From positions 1-9,358 of the forward strand of contig DATLYT010000154.1 in assembly GCA_035574455.1 (NCBI GenBank): a DNA stretch of 9,358 nucleotides, given 5' to 3'. Positions 1-7,656 of this stretch are shown here, one piece after another (position 1 is the stretch's first letter; the number at the start of each line of letters is the position of its first letter). The notes under the pieces were generated by a model. The model was not told the DNA's origin and did not search any database. It saw only the letters and a program-made list of their open reading frames with translations. The DNA comes from DATLYT01 sp035574455 (GTDB taxonomy: Bacteria > Bacteroidota > Ignavibacteria > UBA10030). Position numbers and translations under genes: made by a program.

Positions 1-1
1 G

Positions 2-103
2 TATACATTTCTGTATCGAGGAACGCGGGAATCTGTGCAGATCTATGTTGCCCTCGCGCGTCAGGATTCTCGGTGGGTAATCTCGCAGTTTAACATTTAC
101 TAA
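2..103 (+). CDS. 3' end of an unidentified gene (partial, 33 codons)
   Basis: Reading from base 2 gives 33 sense codons and a TAA at 101-103. The peptide alternates charged and hydrophobic residues like the closing beta-strands of a small globular domain, ending QDSRWVISQFNIY. This resembles the end of NTF2-like proteins such as the DUF4783 family of Bacteroidota, in which a strand carrying a tyrosine and a 'W-x-I-x-x-F' strand close the fold. That resemblance is from memory and only suggestive. The stop lies 9 bases before the ATG of the sensor kinase, so the two are probably co-transcribed. The other frames across this stretch give less protein-like peptides. Confidence 0.6.
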   Translation, partial: YTFLYRGTRESVQIYVALARQDSRWVISQFNIY

Positions 104-112
104 TTGGCTTCG

Positions 113-3100
113 ATGGCGTTCTTGCAAACCTTATCCCATTCTTGGTCTCGCCCCTTGTTGTGGGGCTTTTTTGTTTTGCTCCTTCTGGCGGGGATTTTCA
201 TCGGGGTTCGTTGGTTTTGGCAGTCCTCGGTGCAGGAACATTGGCCTGAATTCCAAGCGGGTCGCGAGGAACAGATTCACCAGATGGTGCGTTCGGCGTT
301 TTATTCTCACGTGAGAGAGCTTCTTGAGGTCGCAGGGAACGTCAAGCAAGATCACAGCCTCCTCGACGATCTCTCCAGCCAGGCTCCGTCTTCCATCCTT
401 CGGGCTTTTAATCGCCTTGCAGCGCATCGCCCCAACGAACGTCTTGCTATCGATATTGTCGATCAACGAGGGAATGCTATTCTCTGGACAGGCCAAAGCG
501 CCCGGATCACCTTCATGAACAGCCAGTCCACCAACTCCGATACCGCACTTGCACTTCTGCAATCCAACTTGCATACGTTTCTCTCTCTGCGTCTCGCTGT
601 GCCGGAACGGTTTCTCTCCGTTGTGGTTAGTAAAGCACTGGAAGTCAATTACCCGATCTCAAACCGTTTCGTCTCACCCACCAGTTTTGCGGCAACACTG
701 TCGGACCGTATTGGAACGGACGTAAAGCTGTTAGTGGCTCTGCCGCCTACGCCCAAGGATGATGAGTTTCTCTACGTTCCTCTCAAAGACAGTCGTGCGA
801 AAATTATTGGCTATGTTGCGGTAGGACGGCCGACGGTAGAGTCTGAGCTTCAAAGGGTCAATGCACAGATTGACTGGATCGTCAGTTCGCTGACAGGTGT
901 AGCGGCACTGTTGATAGCTCTTACTGCGCTCATCTCCATTTCTCGTCTCTCGTCGGTCGCCGTGCAATTGTTTCTCGCGACTCTTGTCCTTTGGGGTGTG
1001 CGCTATGCGTGGCTCGTAGTAGGTTTTCCGAGTCAGCTCGTCGGGTCAACGTTATTCGACCCGGCAGTTTATAGCACACCATTTGGCGGTGGCATTACGG
1101 GGTCGTTAGGGGAAACACTCATCACGGTCGGAACACTTTTCGTGAACGTGCTTTTGGTCCTGGGGACTATGGATTCGGCAGGATGGAGACTCCATGAAGA
1201 AAAGGATAACCGCCCGAAGCACTCTCGGCCGTGGCTATTGTTTATCGTTGTGATTCTCATCCTGGGTTTCTTGTATTTAACACAGGGGTTTGGCGAGGCG
1301 CTCCGCAGTTTTGTGTTTGATTCTACGGTGCAGTATTACGACCCTACTGCCCTTCTTCCGAGCGGTGCGCTCATCGTCATGCATTTCAACATCTTAATGT
1401 TGACACTGGTCTATCTCGCGCTTTCGGTCGCTCTGGTATTAGGTATGGTTCGGCTGGCGGGATTATCGTTCCTTCGTAGGGTTGATGTTCGTGTGGAGTT
1501 TACCATTGTTGCTGTACTCTTTGGCTTGGTGTGGGGGGTGCTGCAGGGTTTGCCGCTCACGCCAAAATTTCCGGCGTATTATCCGATCTTTACCGTTCTC
1601 CTCACGGGAGCAATTGCATTCTGGCTCCGAACGAAGGGGCAATCTGGCGCTCTCCTGAAGAGCGCTATCCAGAAAGCCGTGTGGGTCATTGCCGCTGCGT
1701 TTGTTGTTGCGCTTCCCTTGCTTGATGATAAGCTTCATCAAAAAGACCGTGAGCATCTCCAGCTTGTTGCAGAAGAGTTGCTACGGCCGGTGGATTCCTG
1801 GCTTTCTCTTGTGGTCAACGAGGGTCTTCGCATGGCAGCGGACGCTCAGGAACTCTGGCGGGAGGCACATGCGAGAGCACGAGAATCCCCCAGCGATATG
1901 GCATTCTCTCTGTGGTCCCAGATGCTGGTGGGACGAGAGGGGTACAACTCTGCACTTATGTTGTATGATGATTCCGGTCGGGAGCTTAGTCGTTTCGCTG
2001 TTGGGTTAACGTCGTTCGAACAGACGGAAATGCTCCGAACGATGTTTAACGCTGAGGAAGAGGTCCTGCAGATTGTTGAGCGCAAACTTCCTACTGGTAC
2101 ATTGACCTATTATGGCGCGTGGACTACCGTGCGCGACAGCTCGAACAAGCCGGTTGGGTTTGTTGCCCTGATGCTTGCCGCCAACCAGCGCTCGCTGTTT
2201 CGCGGAGAAGCCCCTGAACCGTTGCGACCTCTCACCCGTGAGCGATTTGAGCGGCATTTTCGCGAGGTGAACGTTTCTGAATTCCAAAACGGTACCCTCA
2301 CAACGACCAACAGTCCCTACTTCTACCGCGGGATGCCACTCCCCGTGGACGTGATGACATCGCTCCAAGATGGCCGGAACAAGTTTCTCTGGCGTACGCA
2401 ATCACACGAGGGGCAGAGGTATGAGACTCTTTACGCTCGCGACGATTCGAAACCGGGAACAATCCTCGCGCTCCATTTCGAGACCCTCGATATCCGTTGG
2501 CACCTTTTCAACGGTGTCAAAGTGGCCTTCGTTTACCTTACCGTAGTCGTTGTGGTACTCCTTGTGCGGTCGAGCGTGCGAGGAATGCGTAAAGAATTGC
2601 AGACGTTAGGATTTCGCACTCGCCTCCTGATTGCCTTTGGAGTGCTGACGGTCTTACCGCTGTTCCTCCTGGCCTACTATAATCGCGAATTGGCAACGGA
2701 ACGACTCGAATCTTCGATCAGCCGGCGCCTGGTAGAAGACCTAAACCTACTGGAGCGGCGCATGCTGCAAACGTTCGAGGACGAGGAGGACTTCCTCAAT
2801 GGAATGACAGACGACTACTGCGAAACGGTCGCCTCAGAGCTTGGTGTTGATTTTACGGTCTATCGTGGTGCGAGCCTGAAAGCGAGCAGCAGACCAGAAT
2901 TGTACCAAACCGCGATTTTGGATTCTCGATTATCAGGCCAGGCGTATGCCAACACGGTTCTTGTGGGGAAAAACTACTTTCAGGATGTCGAGCAGATTGG
3001 CGAGGTGCCCTACACGGTGGGATATAAACCCTTGATGTTTGGCGACCGCATCGTTGGCGTCCTTGCCGTGCCGGCGCTCTATCGGCAACGGGAAATTGAT

Positions 3101-4039
3101 GAAGAGTTGGCACAACGAAATGCCTACACCGTAGGGATGTACGCGTTCGTGCTGGTGGTGCTCATCGCGCTTGGGTTGGTGCTTGCCCATCGTCTCTCCG
3201 AGCCGCTGCGTGAATTGACGGCGGCATCACGGGAGGTTGCGCGTGGCAACCTTGACGTCCAGGTTACTCCCACCACGACCGACGAAATCGGAGAGTTAAT
3301 GAAGTCATTTAACGATATGGTGCGTGAATTACGGGTGAGCCGCGAACAGATTGCGCGCGCCGAACGAGAGATAGCCTGGAAAGAAATGGCCAAACAGGTC
3401 GCCCATGAGATTAAGAATCCTCTCACACCCATGAAGCTTTCGGTTCAGCATCTGCGTAGAGCGTTTAAAGACAACGCGCCGGATTTTCCTGCGCTGCTTG
3501 AGCGAATTACGCAGACGGTCATTGAACAGATCGACGCCCTTTCCCGGATCGCCTCAGAGTTTTCGAATTTTGCCCGAATGCCGGAACGGTCGTACGAACG
3601 TATTGATGTTCACCAGCTGTTGCGAGAGACGATCAATCTGTTCCAGGAAATTCGCGGCATTGAATTTCGCACAAAATTTTCGGATACTACGCCCGTTATC
3701 GTCGCTGACAGGGGCGAACTTCAGCGCGTCTTCATCAATCTTATCCGGAATAGCGTGCAAGCGATGGAACGCGGCGGACTGATTACCATCGAAACATCAA
3801 TTCAGGATCATCGGTGTGTCATTGCGCTGACGGATACGGGGCCGGGCATTCCACCGGATATTCAACAAAAAGTGTTTGAACCGAACTTCTCGACAAAAAC
3901 GGATGGGACAGGATTGGGGTTGGCAATCTCCCGGAGAATCATCGAAGACCTCAACGGCACGATCGAGCTGAGGAGTGAAGTGGGCAAGGGAACGACATTC
4001 ACCATCACACTACCGACACAATCCGCTCCGCATGCCTGA
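113..4039 (+). CDS. NtrY-like multi-pass membrane sensor histidine kinase (about 1308 aa)
   Basis: A membrane sensor kinase that should autophosphorylate on histidine and pass the phosphate to a response regulator not present in this window. Approximate residues from the ATG at 113: membrane helix 14-33; extracytoplasmic stretch 40-250; a hydrophobic block of about eight helices 255-538; a second soluble sensory region 540-800; helices near 802-820 and 836-855; a third extracytoplasmic, Cache-like stretch 858-1005; helix 1008-1026; HAMP linker 1027-1080. The kinase core has the H-box VAHEIKNPLTPMKL with phospho-acceptor His1098, an N-box NLIRNSVQA, a G1 box DTGPGIP, an F-box FEPNFSTK and a G2 box GTGLGLAI. 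The H-box and the following EFSNFARMP are typical of NtrY-type kinases. The protein is much longer than classical NtrY (about 700-770 aa) because of the N-terminal half. A TTG at 104, directly after the upstream stop, is an alternative start adding three residues; neither start has a clear Shine-Dalgarno. Confidence 0.93.
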   Translation: MAFLQTLSHSWSRPLLWGFFVLLLLAGIFIGVRWFWQSSVQEHWPEFQAGREEQIHQMVRSAFYSHVRELLEVAGNVKQDHSLLDDLSSQAPSSILRAFNRLAAHRPNERLAIDIVDQRGNAILWTGQSARITFMNSQSTNSDTALALLQSNLHTFLSLRLAVPERFLSVVVSKALEVNYPISNRFVSPTSFAATLSDRIGTDVKLLVALPPTPKDDEFLYVPLKDSRAKIIGYVAVGRPTVESELQRVNAQIDWIVSSLTGVAALLIALTALISISRLSSVAVQLFLATLVLWGVRYAWLVVGFPSQLVGSTLFDPAVYSTPFGGGITGSLGETLITVGTLFVNVLLVLGTMDSAGWRLHEEKDNRPKHSRPWLLFIVVILILGFLYLTQGFGEALRSFVFDSTVQYYDPTALLPSGALIVMHFNILMLTLVYLALSVALVLGMVRLAGLSFLRRVDVRVEFTIVAVLFGLVWGVLQGLPLTPKFPAYYPIFTVLLTGAIAFWLRTKGQSGALLKSAIQKAVWVIAAAFVVALPLLDDKLHQKDREHLQLVAEELLRPVDSWLSLVVNEGLRMAADAQELWREAHARARESPSDMAFSLWSQMLVGREGYNSALMLYDDSGRELSRFAVGLTSFEQTEMLRTMFNAEEEVLQIVERKLPTGTLTYYGAWTTVRDSSNKPVGFVALMLAANQRSLFRGEAPEPLRPLTRERFERHFREVNVSEFQNGTLTTTNSPYFYRGMPLPVDVMTSLQDGRNKFLWRTQSHEGQRYETLYARDDSKPGTILALHFETLDIRWHLFNGVKVAFVYLTVVVVVLLVRSSVRGMRKELQTLGFRTRLLIAFGVLTVLPLFLLAYYNRELATERLESSISRRLVEDLNLLERRMLQTFEDEEDFLNGMTDDYCETVASELGVDFTVYRGASLKASSRPELYQTAILDSRLSGQAYANTVLVGKNYFQDVEQIGEVPYTVGYKPLMFGDRIVGVLAVPALYRQREIDEELAQRNAYTVGMYAFVLVVLIALGLVLAHRLSEPLRELTAASREVARGNLDVQVTPTTTDEIGELMKSFNDMVRELRVSREQIARAEREIAWKEMAKQVAHEIKNPLTPMKLSVQHLRRAFKDNAPDFPALLERITQTVIEQIDALSRIASEFSNFARMPERSYERIDVHQLLRETINLFQEIRGIEFRTKFSDTTPVIVADRGELQRVFINLIRNSVQAMERGGLITIETSIQDHRCVIALTDTGPGIPPDIQQKVFEPNFSTKTDGTGLGLAISRRIIEDLNGTIELRSEVGKGTTFTITLPTQSAPHA

Positions 4040-4769
4040 CGTCTACACCTCGACACTGCTTACCTCGATTCCGTGTGTCCGTTTTGGGATGAGTACGCGG
4101 AGGGGCGGTACCGACGGGCAAGAGTTTTTCATGAATATGAGTTATCATGTGGGGGATCGGGCGGAACGAGTCGATGCAAACCGGCGAGCATTCTTTGAGG
4201 CTCTTGGAATTCAGGATGAACGGCTAGCGTACCCGAAGCAGTGCCATTCGGCGAGAATTCTTGCGGTGAACCAGGGAGGAACCTACGAATCCTGCGATGG
4301 TCTCGTCACGGCAGAGAAACACCTCTGGCTTGCCGTATCGGTTGCCGATTGTGTTCCTCTGATACTGGTTGATACGAGGCAGCACATCGTGGCGGCACTC
4401 CATGCCGGGTGGAGGGGAACGGTGGGCCGTATCGCTGAACGGGGAGTAGACTTGATGAGGACACGTTTCGGTACGCGACCGTCTGACCTGAAAGCGTATA
4501 TCGGTCCATCGGCCGGTGTGTGTTGTTACACCGTTGGTGAAGAGGTGTTCTCACAGTTTTCTGAGGGAGTTCTCGTGCAGAGAAACGGTTCTGTCCATCT
4601 TGACCTCAAGAAAGAAAACAAGCGACAATTATTAGGACGTGGTGTTCCGGAGGAACACATTGAGGTCTCGCCTCATTGCACCATCTGTACACCTGATCTT
4701 TTTCACTCGTATCGCCGTGATCGAGAGCGTTCCGGACGTATGATGGCGGCGATTGCACTCATTTCGTAA
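4032..4769 (+). CDS. pgeF: PgeF/YfiH family protein (multicopper polyphenol oxidase / LACC1-type purine nucleoside phosphorylase), 245 aa
   Basis: A cytoplasmic metalloenzyme of the YfiH/LACC1 family. Members have been described as laccase-like oxidases, as purine nucleoside phosphorylase/adenosine deaminase enzymes, and in E. coli as PgeF, which keeps wrong amino acids out of UDP-MurNAc precursors. The family signatures are in order: GMSTRRGG (19-26), PKQCHSARI with His72, CDGLVT (88-93), VADCVPLILVD with Cys107, ALHAGWRGTVG with His124, AYIGPSAGVCCYTVGEEV (155-172) and HSYRRDRERSGR (225-236). His72, Cys107 and His124 match the conserved His/Cys/His zinc site. The length is normal for the family. 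I chose the ATG at 4032 because the family begins just before this motif series; a longer open frame back to 3975 would only read kinase sequence out of frame. The start overlaps the kinase stop by 8 bases, pointing to coupled translation. No Shine-Dalgarno is visible. Confidence 0.92.
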   Translation: MPDVYTSTLLTSIPCVRFGMSTRRGGTDGQEFFMNMSYHVGDRAERVDANRRAFFEALGIQDERLAYPKQCHSARILAVNQGGTYESCDGLVTAEKHLWLAVSVADCVPLILVDTRQHIVAALHAGWRGTVGRIAERGVDLMRTRFGTRPSDLKAYIGPSAGVCCYTVGEEVFSQFSEGVLVQRNGSVHLDLKKENKRQLLGRGVPEEHIEVSPHCTICTPDLFHSYRRDRERSGRMMAAIALIS

Positions 4770-4777
4770 ATCTGCCT

Positions 4778-6610
4778 ATGTGCGGGATCGTTGGCTATAT
4801 CGGAAAAAAAGAGACACTGCCCGTGTTGTTAGAGGGGATGAAGCGATTGGAGTATCGCGGGTACGATTCTGCCGGCATCGCGTTGTTGACGGAGCGCGGA
4901 CTGGTGGTGAAGAAGAAAGCCGGTAAAGTGTCAGAACTTGAGAGACTGTGGAACGGCTACGAGATACCGTCGACGGTCGGCATGGGGCACACGCGATGGG
5001 CGACACACGGCGAGCCAAACGACGTGAACGCACATCCGCATCTTGATTGTACAGGCGAGATTGCTGTCATTCATAACGGTGTGATTGAGAACTATGGCTC
5101 GCTGAAAAAGGTCCTCCAAACAAACGGCCATTCCTTTGTGTCTGAGACAGACACCGAGGTCCTCGCACACCTGATTGAGGAGGTTTACAAGAAGACGGGT
5201 AGTCTCGAGCAGTCCGTACGGCTCGCGCTGTTGGAAGTCGAGGGGACGTACGGTATTGTCGTGATCAGCACGCGTGAGCCCGACAAGCTGATCGTCGCGC
5301 GGAAGGGAAGTCCGATTGTTATCGGGCTGGGGGATGGCGAGAATATCGTTGCCTCGGATGCCTCTGCCCTCATCAAGCACACCAGAACAGTGACCTATCT
5401 CGAAGATGGCGAAGTCGCCGTGGTGAGAAGCGATGCCGTTGAGACAAAGACACTCGACGATGTGAAGATCCGGAAGTCGGTGGAAAAGTTGACGTTTGAG
5501 TTGGAGCAGATCGAACGGGGCGGGTACGACCATTTTATGCTCAAGGAGATTCACGAGCAGCCGGAGACGATCCGTAATGCTATGCGAGGGCGATTGTTTC
5601 CACAGGAAGGGATTGTGAAGTTGGGCGGTCTGGAACATGTGATGGATAAGCTGCTCAACGCCCGGAGGATCATTCTCGTCGGTTGTGGCACGTCATGGCA
5701 TGCCGGACTCGTTGGCGAATATATGCTCGAACAGATTGCCAAGATACCGACGGAAGTTGAATACGCGTCCGAGTTCCGGTATCGCAACCCGGTGATTTCG
5801 AAGGATGATGTTGTCTTTTTGATCAGTCAGAGCGGTGAGACGGCCGATACTCTCGCGGCATTACGAGAGGCAAAAGCCAAAGGCGCAACGGTACTCGGCA
5901 TCGTGAATGTGGTCGGCAGTACGATTGCGCGGGAAAGTCACGGCGGCGTGTACATCCACGCCGGTCCGGAAATCGGCGTTGCGTCAACGAAAGCTTTCAC
6001 ATCGCAACTGACCGTGCTTGCACTCATTACCTTGATGCTCGCTCGAGCGAAAGGGATGTCGGCACAAGAAGCCGCCGTGCTGACGATGGAACTCTCGACA
6101 TTGCCCTCGAAAGTAGCTCAAGTGTTACGCAACGTCGAGGGGGTCAAAGAGGTGGCGCGGGAGTTCAAGGATGCGAAGAATTTTCTCTATTTAGGCCGAG
6201 GGACAAACTTTCCTGTGGCACTAGAAGGTGCACTGAAGCTCAAGGAAATATCCTATATTCATGCCGAGGGATACCCTGCCGCCGAAATGAAACATGGCCC
6301 CATCGCCCTGATCGACGAGAATATGCCCGTCGTGTTCATCGTTCCGAAAGACGCGATCTACGACAAGGTGGTCAGTAACATTCAGGAGGTTCGTTCTCGT
6401 CGAGGACGCATCATCGCCGTCGCCAATGAAGACGACCGCGATATTGATGCGCTGGCAGAGTATGTTCTTCGCGTCCCGCGAACGTACGGCTTTTTCGGAC
6501 CCATTGTCAACACCATCCCTCTTCAATTGCTGGCTTACTACGTGGCGGTGGCAAAGGGCACGAATGTTGACCAGCCACGGAATCTTGCGAAAAGCGTCAC
6601 CGTCGAGTAA
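4778..6610 (+). CDS. glmS: glutamine--fructose-6-phosphate aminotransferase (isomerizing), 610 aa
   Basis: GlmS converts fructose-6-phosphate and glutamine to glucosamine-6-phosphate and glutamate, the first committed step to UDP-GlcNAc for peptidoglycan and surface polysaccharides. It acts in the cytosol. The glutaminase domain (1-about 220) starts MCGIVGYIG with nucleophile Cys2, then RGYDSAG (27-33), HTRWATHGEP with Arg73, HNGVIENY (99-106) and SETDTEVLAHL (122-132). Two SIS sugar-isomerase domains follow: CGTSWHAG (303-310), SQSGETADT (350-358) and VASTKAFTSQ (401-410), then GRGTNFPVALEGALKLKE (473-490) and AEMKHGPIAL (502-511). The C-terminal tail DQPRNLAKSVTVE carries the expected catalytic lysine, Lys605. 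Length and motif order are fully typical. It begins 8 bases after pgeF without a recognisable ribosome site, so it probably depends on the upstream operon; there is no glmS ribozyme in the short gap. Confidence 0.98.
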   Translation: MCGIVGYIGKKETLPVLLEGMKRLEYRGYDSAGIALLTERGLVVKKKAGKVSELERLWNGYEIPSTVGMGHTRWATHGEPNDVNAHPHLDCTGEIAVIHNGVIENYGSLKKVLQTNGHSFVSETDTEVLAHLIEEVYKKTGSLEQSVRLALLEVEGTYGIVVISTREPDKLIVARKGSPIVIGLGDGENIVASDASALIKHTRTVTYLEDGEVAVVRSDAVETKTLDDVKIRKSVEKLTFELEQIERGGYDHFMLKEIHEQPETIRNAMRGRLFPQEGIVKLGGLEHVMDKLLNARRIILVGCGTSWHAGLVGEYMLEQIAKIPTEVEYASEFRYRNPVISKDDVVFLISQSGETADTLAALREAKAKGATVLGIVNVVGSTIARESHGGVYIHAGPEIGVASTKAFTSQLTVLALITLMLARAKGMSAQEAAVLTMELSTLPSKVAQVLRNVEGVKEVAREFKDAKNFLYLGRGTNFPVALEGALKLKEISYIHAEGYPAAEMKHGPIALIDENMPVVFIVPKDAIYDKVVSNIQEVRSRRGRIIAVANEDDRDIDALAEYVLRVPRTYGFFGPIVNTIPLQLLAYYVAVAKGTNVDQPRNLAKSVTVE

Positions 6611-6615
6611 TCCTT

Positions 6616-6646
6616 TTTGATTTTCTTCGAAATGTTCTTATTTTTG
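6616..6646 (+). promoter_or_regulatory. candidate Bacteroidota-type promoter (TTTG-19-TAnnTTTG)
   Basis: A TTTG at 6616-6619 is followed after 19 bases by TATTTTTG at 6639-6646. The second element matches the -7 consensus TAnnTTTG, and the spacing fits the -33/-7 arrangement recognised by the Bacteroidota primary sigma factor. It would start transcription about 25-35 bases before the GTG of the dehydrogenase, the only gene downstream. The gap is T-rich, so a chance match is possible. The site would make this gene independent of the glmS operon. Confidence 0.45.
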
Positions 6647-6664
6647 TCGCACGCTTGACACCAA

Positions 6665-6672
6665 AGGAGAGG
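6665..6672 (+). promoter_or_regulatory. Shine-Dalgarno site that fixes the dehydrogenase start
   Basis: AGGAGAGG lies 9 bases before the GTG at 6682 and inside the codons that would follow the TTG at 6655, so it favours the GTG. It is the only strong purine-rich ribosome site seen in the housekeeping half; the kinase, pgeF and glmS starts have none. Confidence 0.75.
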
Positions 6673-6681
6673 AACCCTACT

Positions 6682-7527
6682 GTGAATCCAGACCTGCGTT
6701 TTCGTAAAACCGATTGGGCGTTGATTTTAGGAGCGTCGAGCGGTTTTGGCGGTGCGACAGCAATTGCCCTTGCTCGTCACGGCATGAATATCTGCGGCGT
6801 TCATTTCGATCGTGCGGCAACAATGCCGATGGTCGAGCAAATCAAGAAAGAAATTGCGGCGACAGGGGTGGAGATGGAGTTCTTCAACGTAAATGCCGCC
6901 GATTCCGCAAAGCGGAACGAAGTGCTCGATGCTTTGAAAACAAAGCTCGAAAAAACGCCGGGAGCGTTTGTTCGAGTGCTGATGCATTCGTTGGCATTTG
7001 GAACGTTGAGGCCGTACATCTCCGAGAAACCGGAAGAGATGCTGACCCAACAACAGATGGAAATGACACTCGATGTCATGGCGAATTCGTTGGTCTACTG
7101 GGTGCAAGGCGCATTCACACGGGGACTCTTAAAGAAGGGCTCTCGCATCTACGCCATGACAAGCTCAGGCGGCCGCACACAGATTCCGTATTACGGAGCG
7201 GTCTCCGCAGCAAAGGCAACGTTGGAGTCGCACATTCGCCAGCTTACGATGGAACTTGGGGCATTTGGGATCACGGCCAACGCGATCATGGCAGGAGTAA
7301 CCGATACGCCGGCGTTGAGGAAAATTCCCGGCTCGGATAAACTGATCAAAACGGCCTTGGGCAAAAATCCACAATTGCGATTAACAACGCCAGAGGATAT
7401 TGCGAAGGCGATCGTTCTGCTAACGCACGAGTACGGCGACTTCATCGCCGGTCAGATTGTCGCCGTTGACGCTGGAGAAGAAATCGTTAGCTACATCGGT
7501 CAGAAGAATGCGAGGGAGTTAGACTAG
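6682..7527 (+). CDS. short-chain dehydrogenase, probable FabI/FabL-like enoyl-ACP reductase (281 aa)
   Basis: A cytosolic NAD(P)H-dependent reductase of the short-chain dehydrogenase family. The Rossmann signature is LILGASSGFGGATA with Gly17, Gly21 and Gly23. The active site has a tyrosine and a lysine seven residues apart, Tyr171 in PYYGAVSAAK and Lys178. This Y-x6-K spacing is characteristic of FabI/FabL enoyl-ACP reductases rather than ordinary short-chain dehydrogenases (Y-x3-K). HSLAFGTLRP (102-111) resembles the FabI 'HSIAF' region and FabL 'GVLRP', and TDTPALRKIPG matches the FabL substrate loop. It would reduce the trans-2-enoyl-ACP double bond in fatty-acid elongation. I chose the GTG at 6682 because AGGAGAGG (6665-6672) sits 9 bases before it; a TTG at 6655 adds nine residues lying over that ribosome site. 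A 3-ketoacyl-ACP reductase or another oxidoreductase remains possible. The gene stands alone between a promoter candidate and a terminator. Confidence 0.8.
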   Translation: MNPDLRFRKTDWALILGASSGFGGATAIALARHGMNICGVHFDRAATMPMVEQIKKEIAATGVEMEFFNVNAADSAKRNEVLDALKTKLEKTPGAFVRVLMHSLAFGTLRPYISEKPEEMLTQQQMEMTLDVMANSLVYWVQGAFTRGLLKKGSRIYAMTSSGGRTQIPYYGAVSAAKATLESHIRQLTMELGAFGITANAIMAGVTDTPALRKIPGSDKLIKTALGKNPQLRLTTPEDIAKAIVLLTHEYGDFIAGQIVAVDAGEEIVSYIGQKNARELD

Positions 7528-7567
7528 TGAGCGTTGACTTTACAGAGAAAGAATCGTAGATTTCATC

Positions 7568-7596
7568 GGTGCGGGAAGTACCCCGCACCTTTTTTT
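7568..7596 (+). terminator. intrinsic terminator of the dehydrogenase gene
   Basis: GGTGCGGG (7568-7575) and CCCGCACC (7582-7589) form a perfect 8-bp GC-rich stem with the 6-base loop AAGTAC, followed at once by seven T residues (7590-7596). It lies 40 bases after the TAG at 7525-7527. There is no T-run on the other strand, so it works only rightward. It marks the end of the housekeeping block. Confidence 0.93.
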
Positions 7597-7621
7597 CGTT
7601 CTTTGCACAAGAAACCACTGA

Positions 7622-7640
7622 CCCGCCGCTGTTTGGCGGG
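7622..7640 (+). repeat. small hairpin overlapping the tRNA fragment
   Basis: CCCGCC (7622-7627) and GGCGGG (7635-7640) are a perfect 6-bp inverted repeat around GCTGTTT. The right arm contains the first five bases of the tRNA fragment, so the hairpin competes with any acceptor-stem folding. No T-run follows, so I do not call it a terminator. Confidence 0.5.
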
Positions 7641-7656
7641 AGTAGCTCAGTCGGTA
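7636..7656 (+). pseudogene. 5' fragment of a tRNA gene (tRNA-Gly-like), broken in the D arm
   Basis: The bases GCGGGAG-TA-GCTC-AGTCGGTA are a standard tRNA 5' end: seven acceptor bases, the TA linker, the first D-stem strand and the D loop. GCGGGAG as the acceptor strand is typical of bacterial tRNA-Gly. The second D-stem strand (GAGC) is missing, and the sequence turns into palindromic repeats at 7657. No anticodon arm or T arm follows. TCCCGC at 7666-7671 could pair with the acceptor bases, but the same bases sit better in the next hairpin. The last 15 bases are repeated exactly in the tRNA-Phe at 7759-7773. A chance match seems unlikely; whether the gene was cut by an insertion or by recombination cannot be told here. 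Confidence 0.6.

Noticed and set aside
3975..4031. Longer N-terminus for PgeF starting at 3975
   Set aside because: The extra 19 residues are out-of-frame kinase sequence, and family members start near the ATG at 4032.
4770..4777. glmS ribozyme or riboswitch before glmS
   Set aside because: The gap is only 8 bases and preceded by pgeF coding sequence, leaving no room.
4931..5638. 235-codon minus-strand frame inside glmS
   Set aside because: It is antisense to conserved glutaminase sequence and looks like a codon-bias shadow; the plus-strand GlmS motifs are unambiguous.
6655..6683. TTGACA (6655-6660), 17 bases, TACTGT (6678-6683): sigma70-like promoter
   Set aside because: The -10 element overlaps the GTG start codon, so the transcript would begin inside the gene without its ribosome site.
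6714..7340. 208-codon plus-strand frame inside the dehydrogenase gene
   Set aside because: It is out of frame with the clear short-chain dehydrogenase motifs and is rich in arginine and cysteine, typical of a shadow frame.
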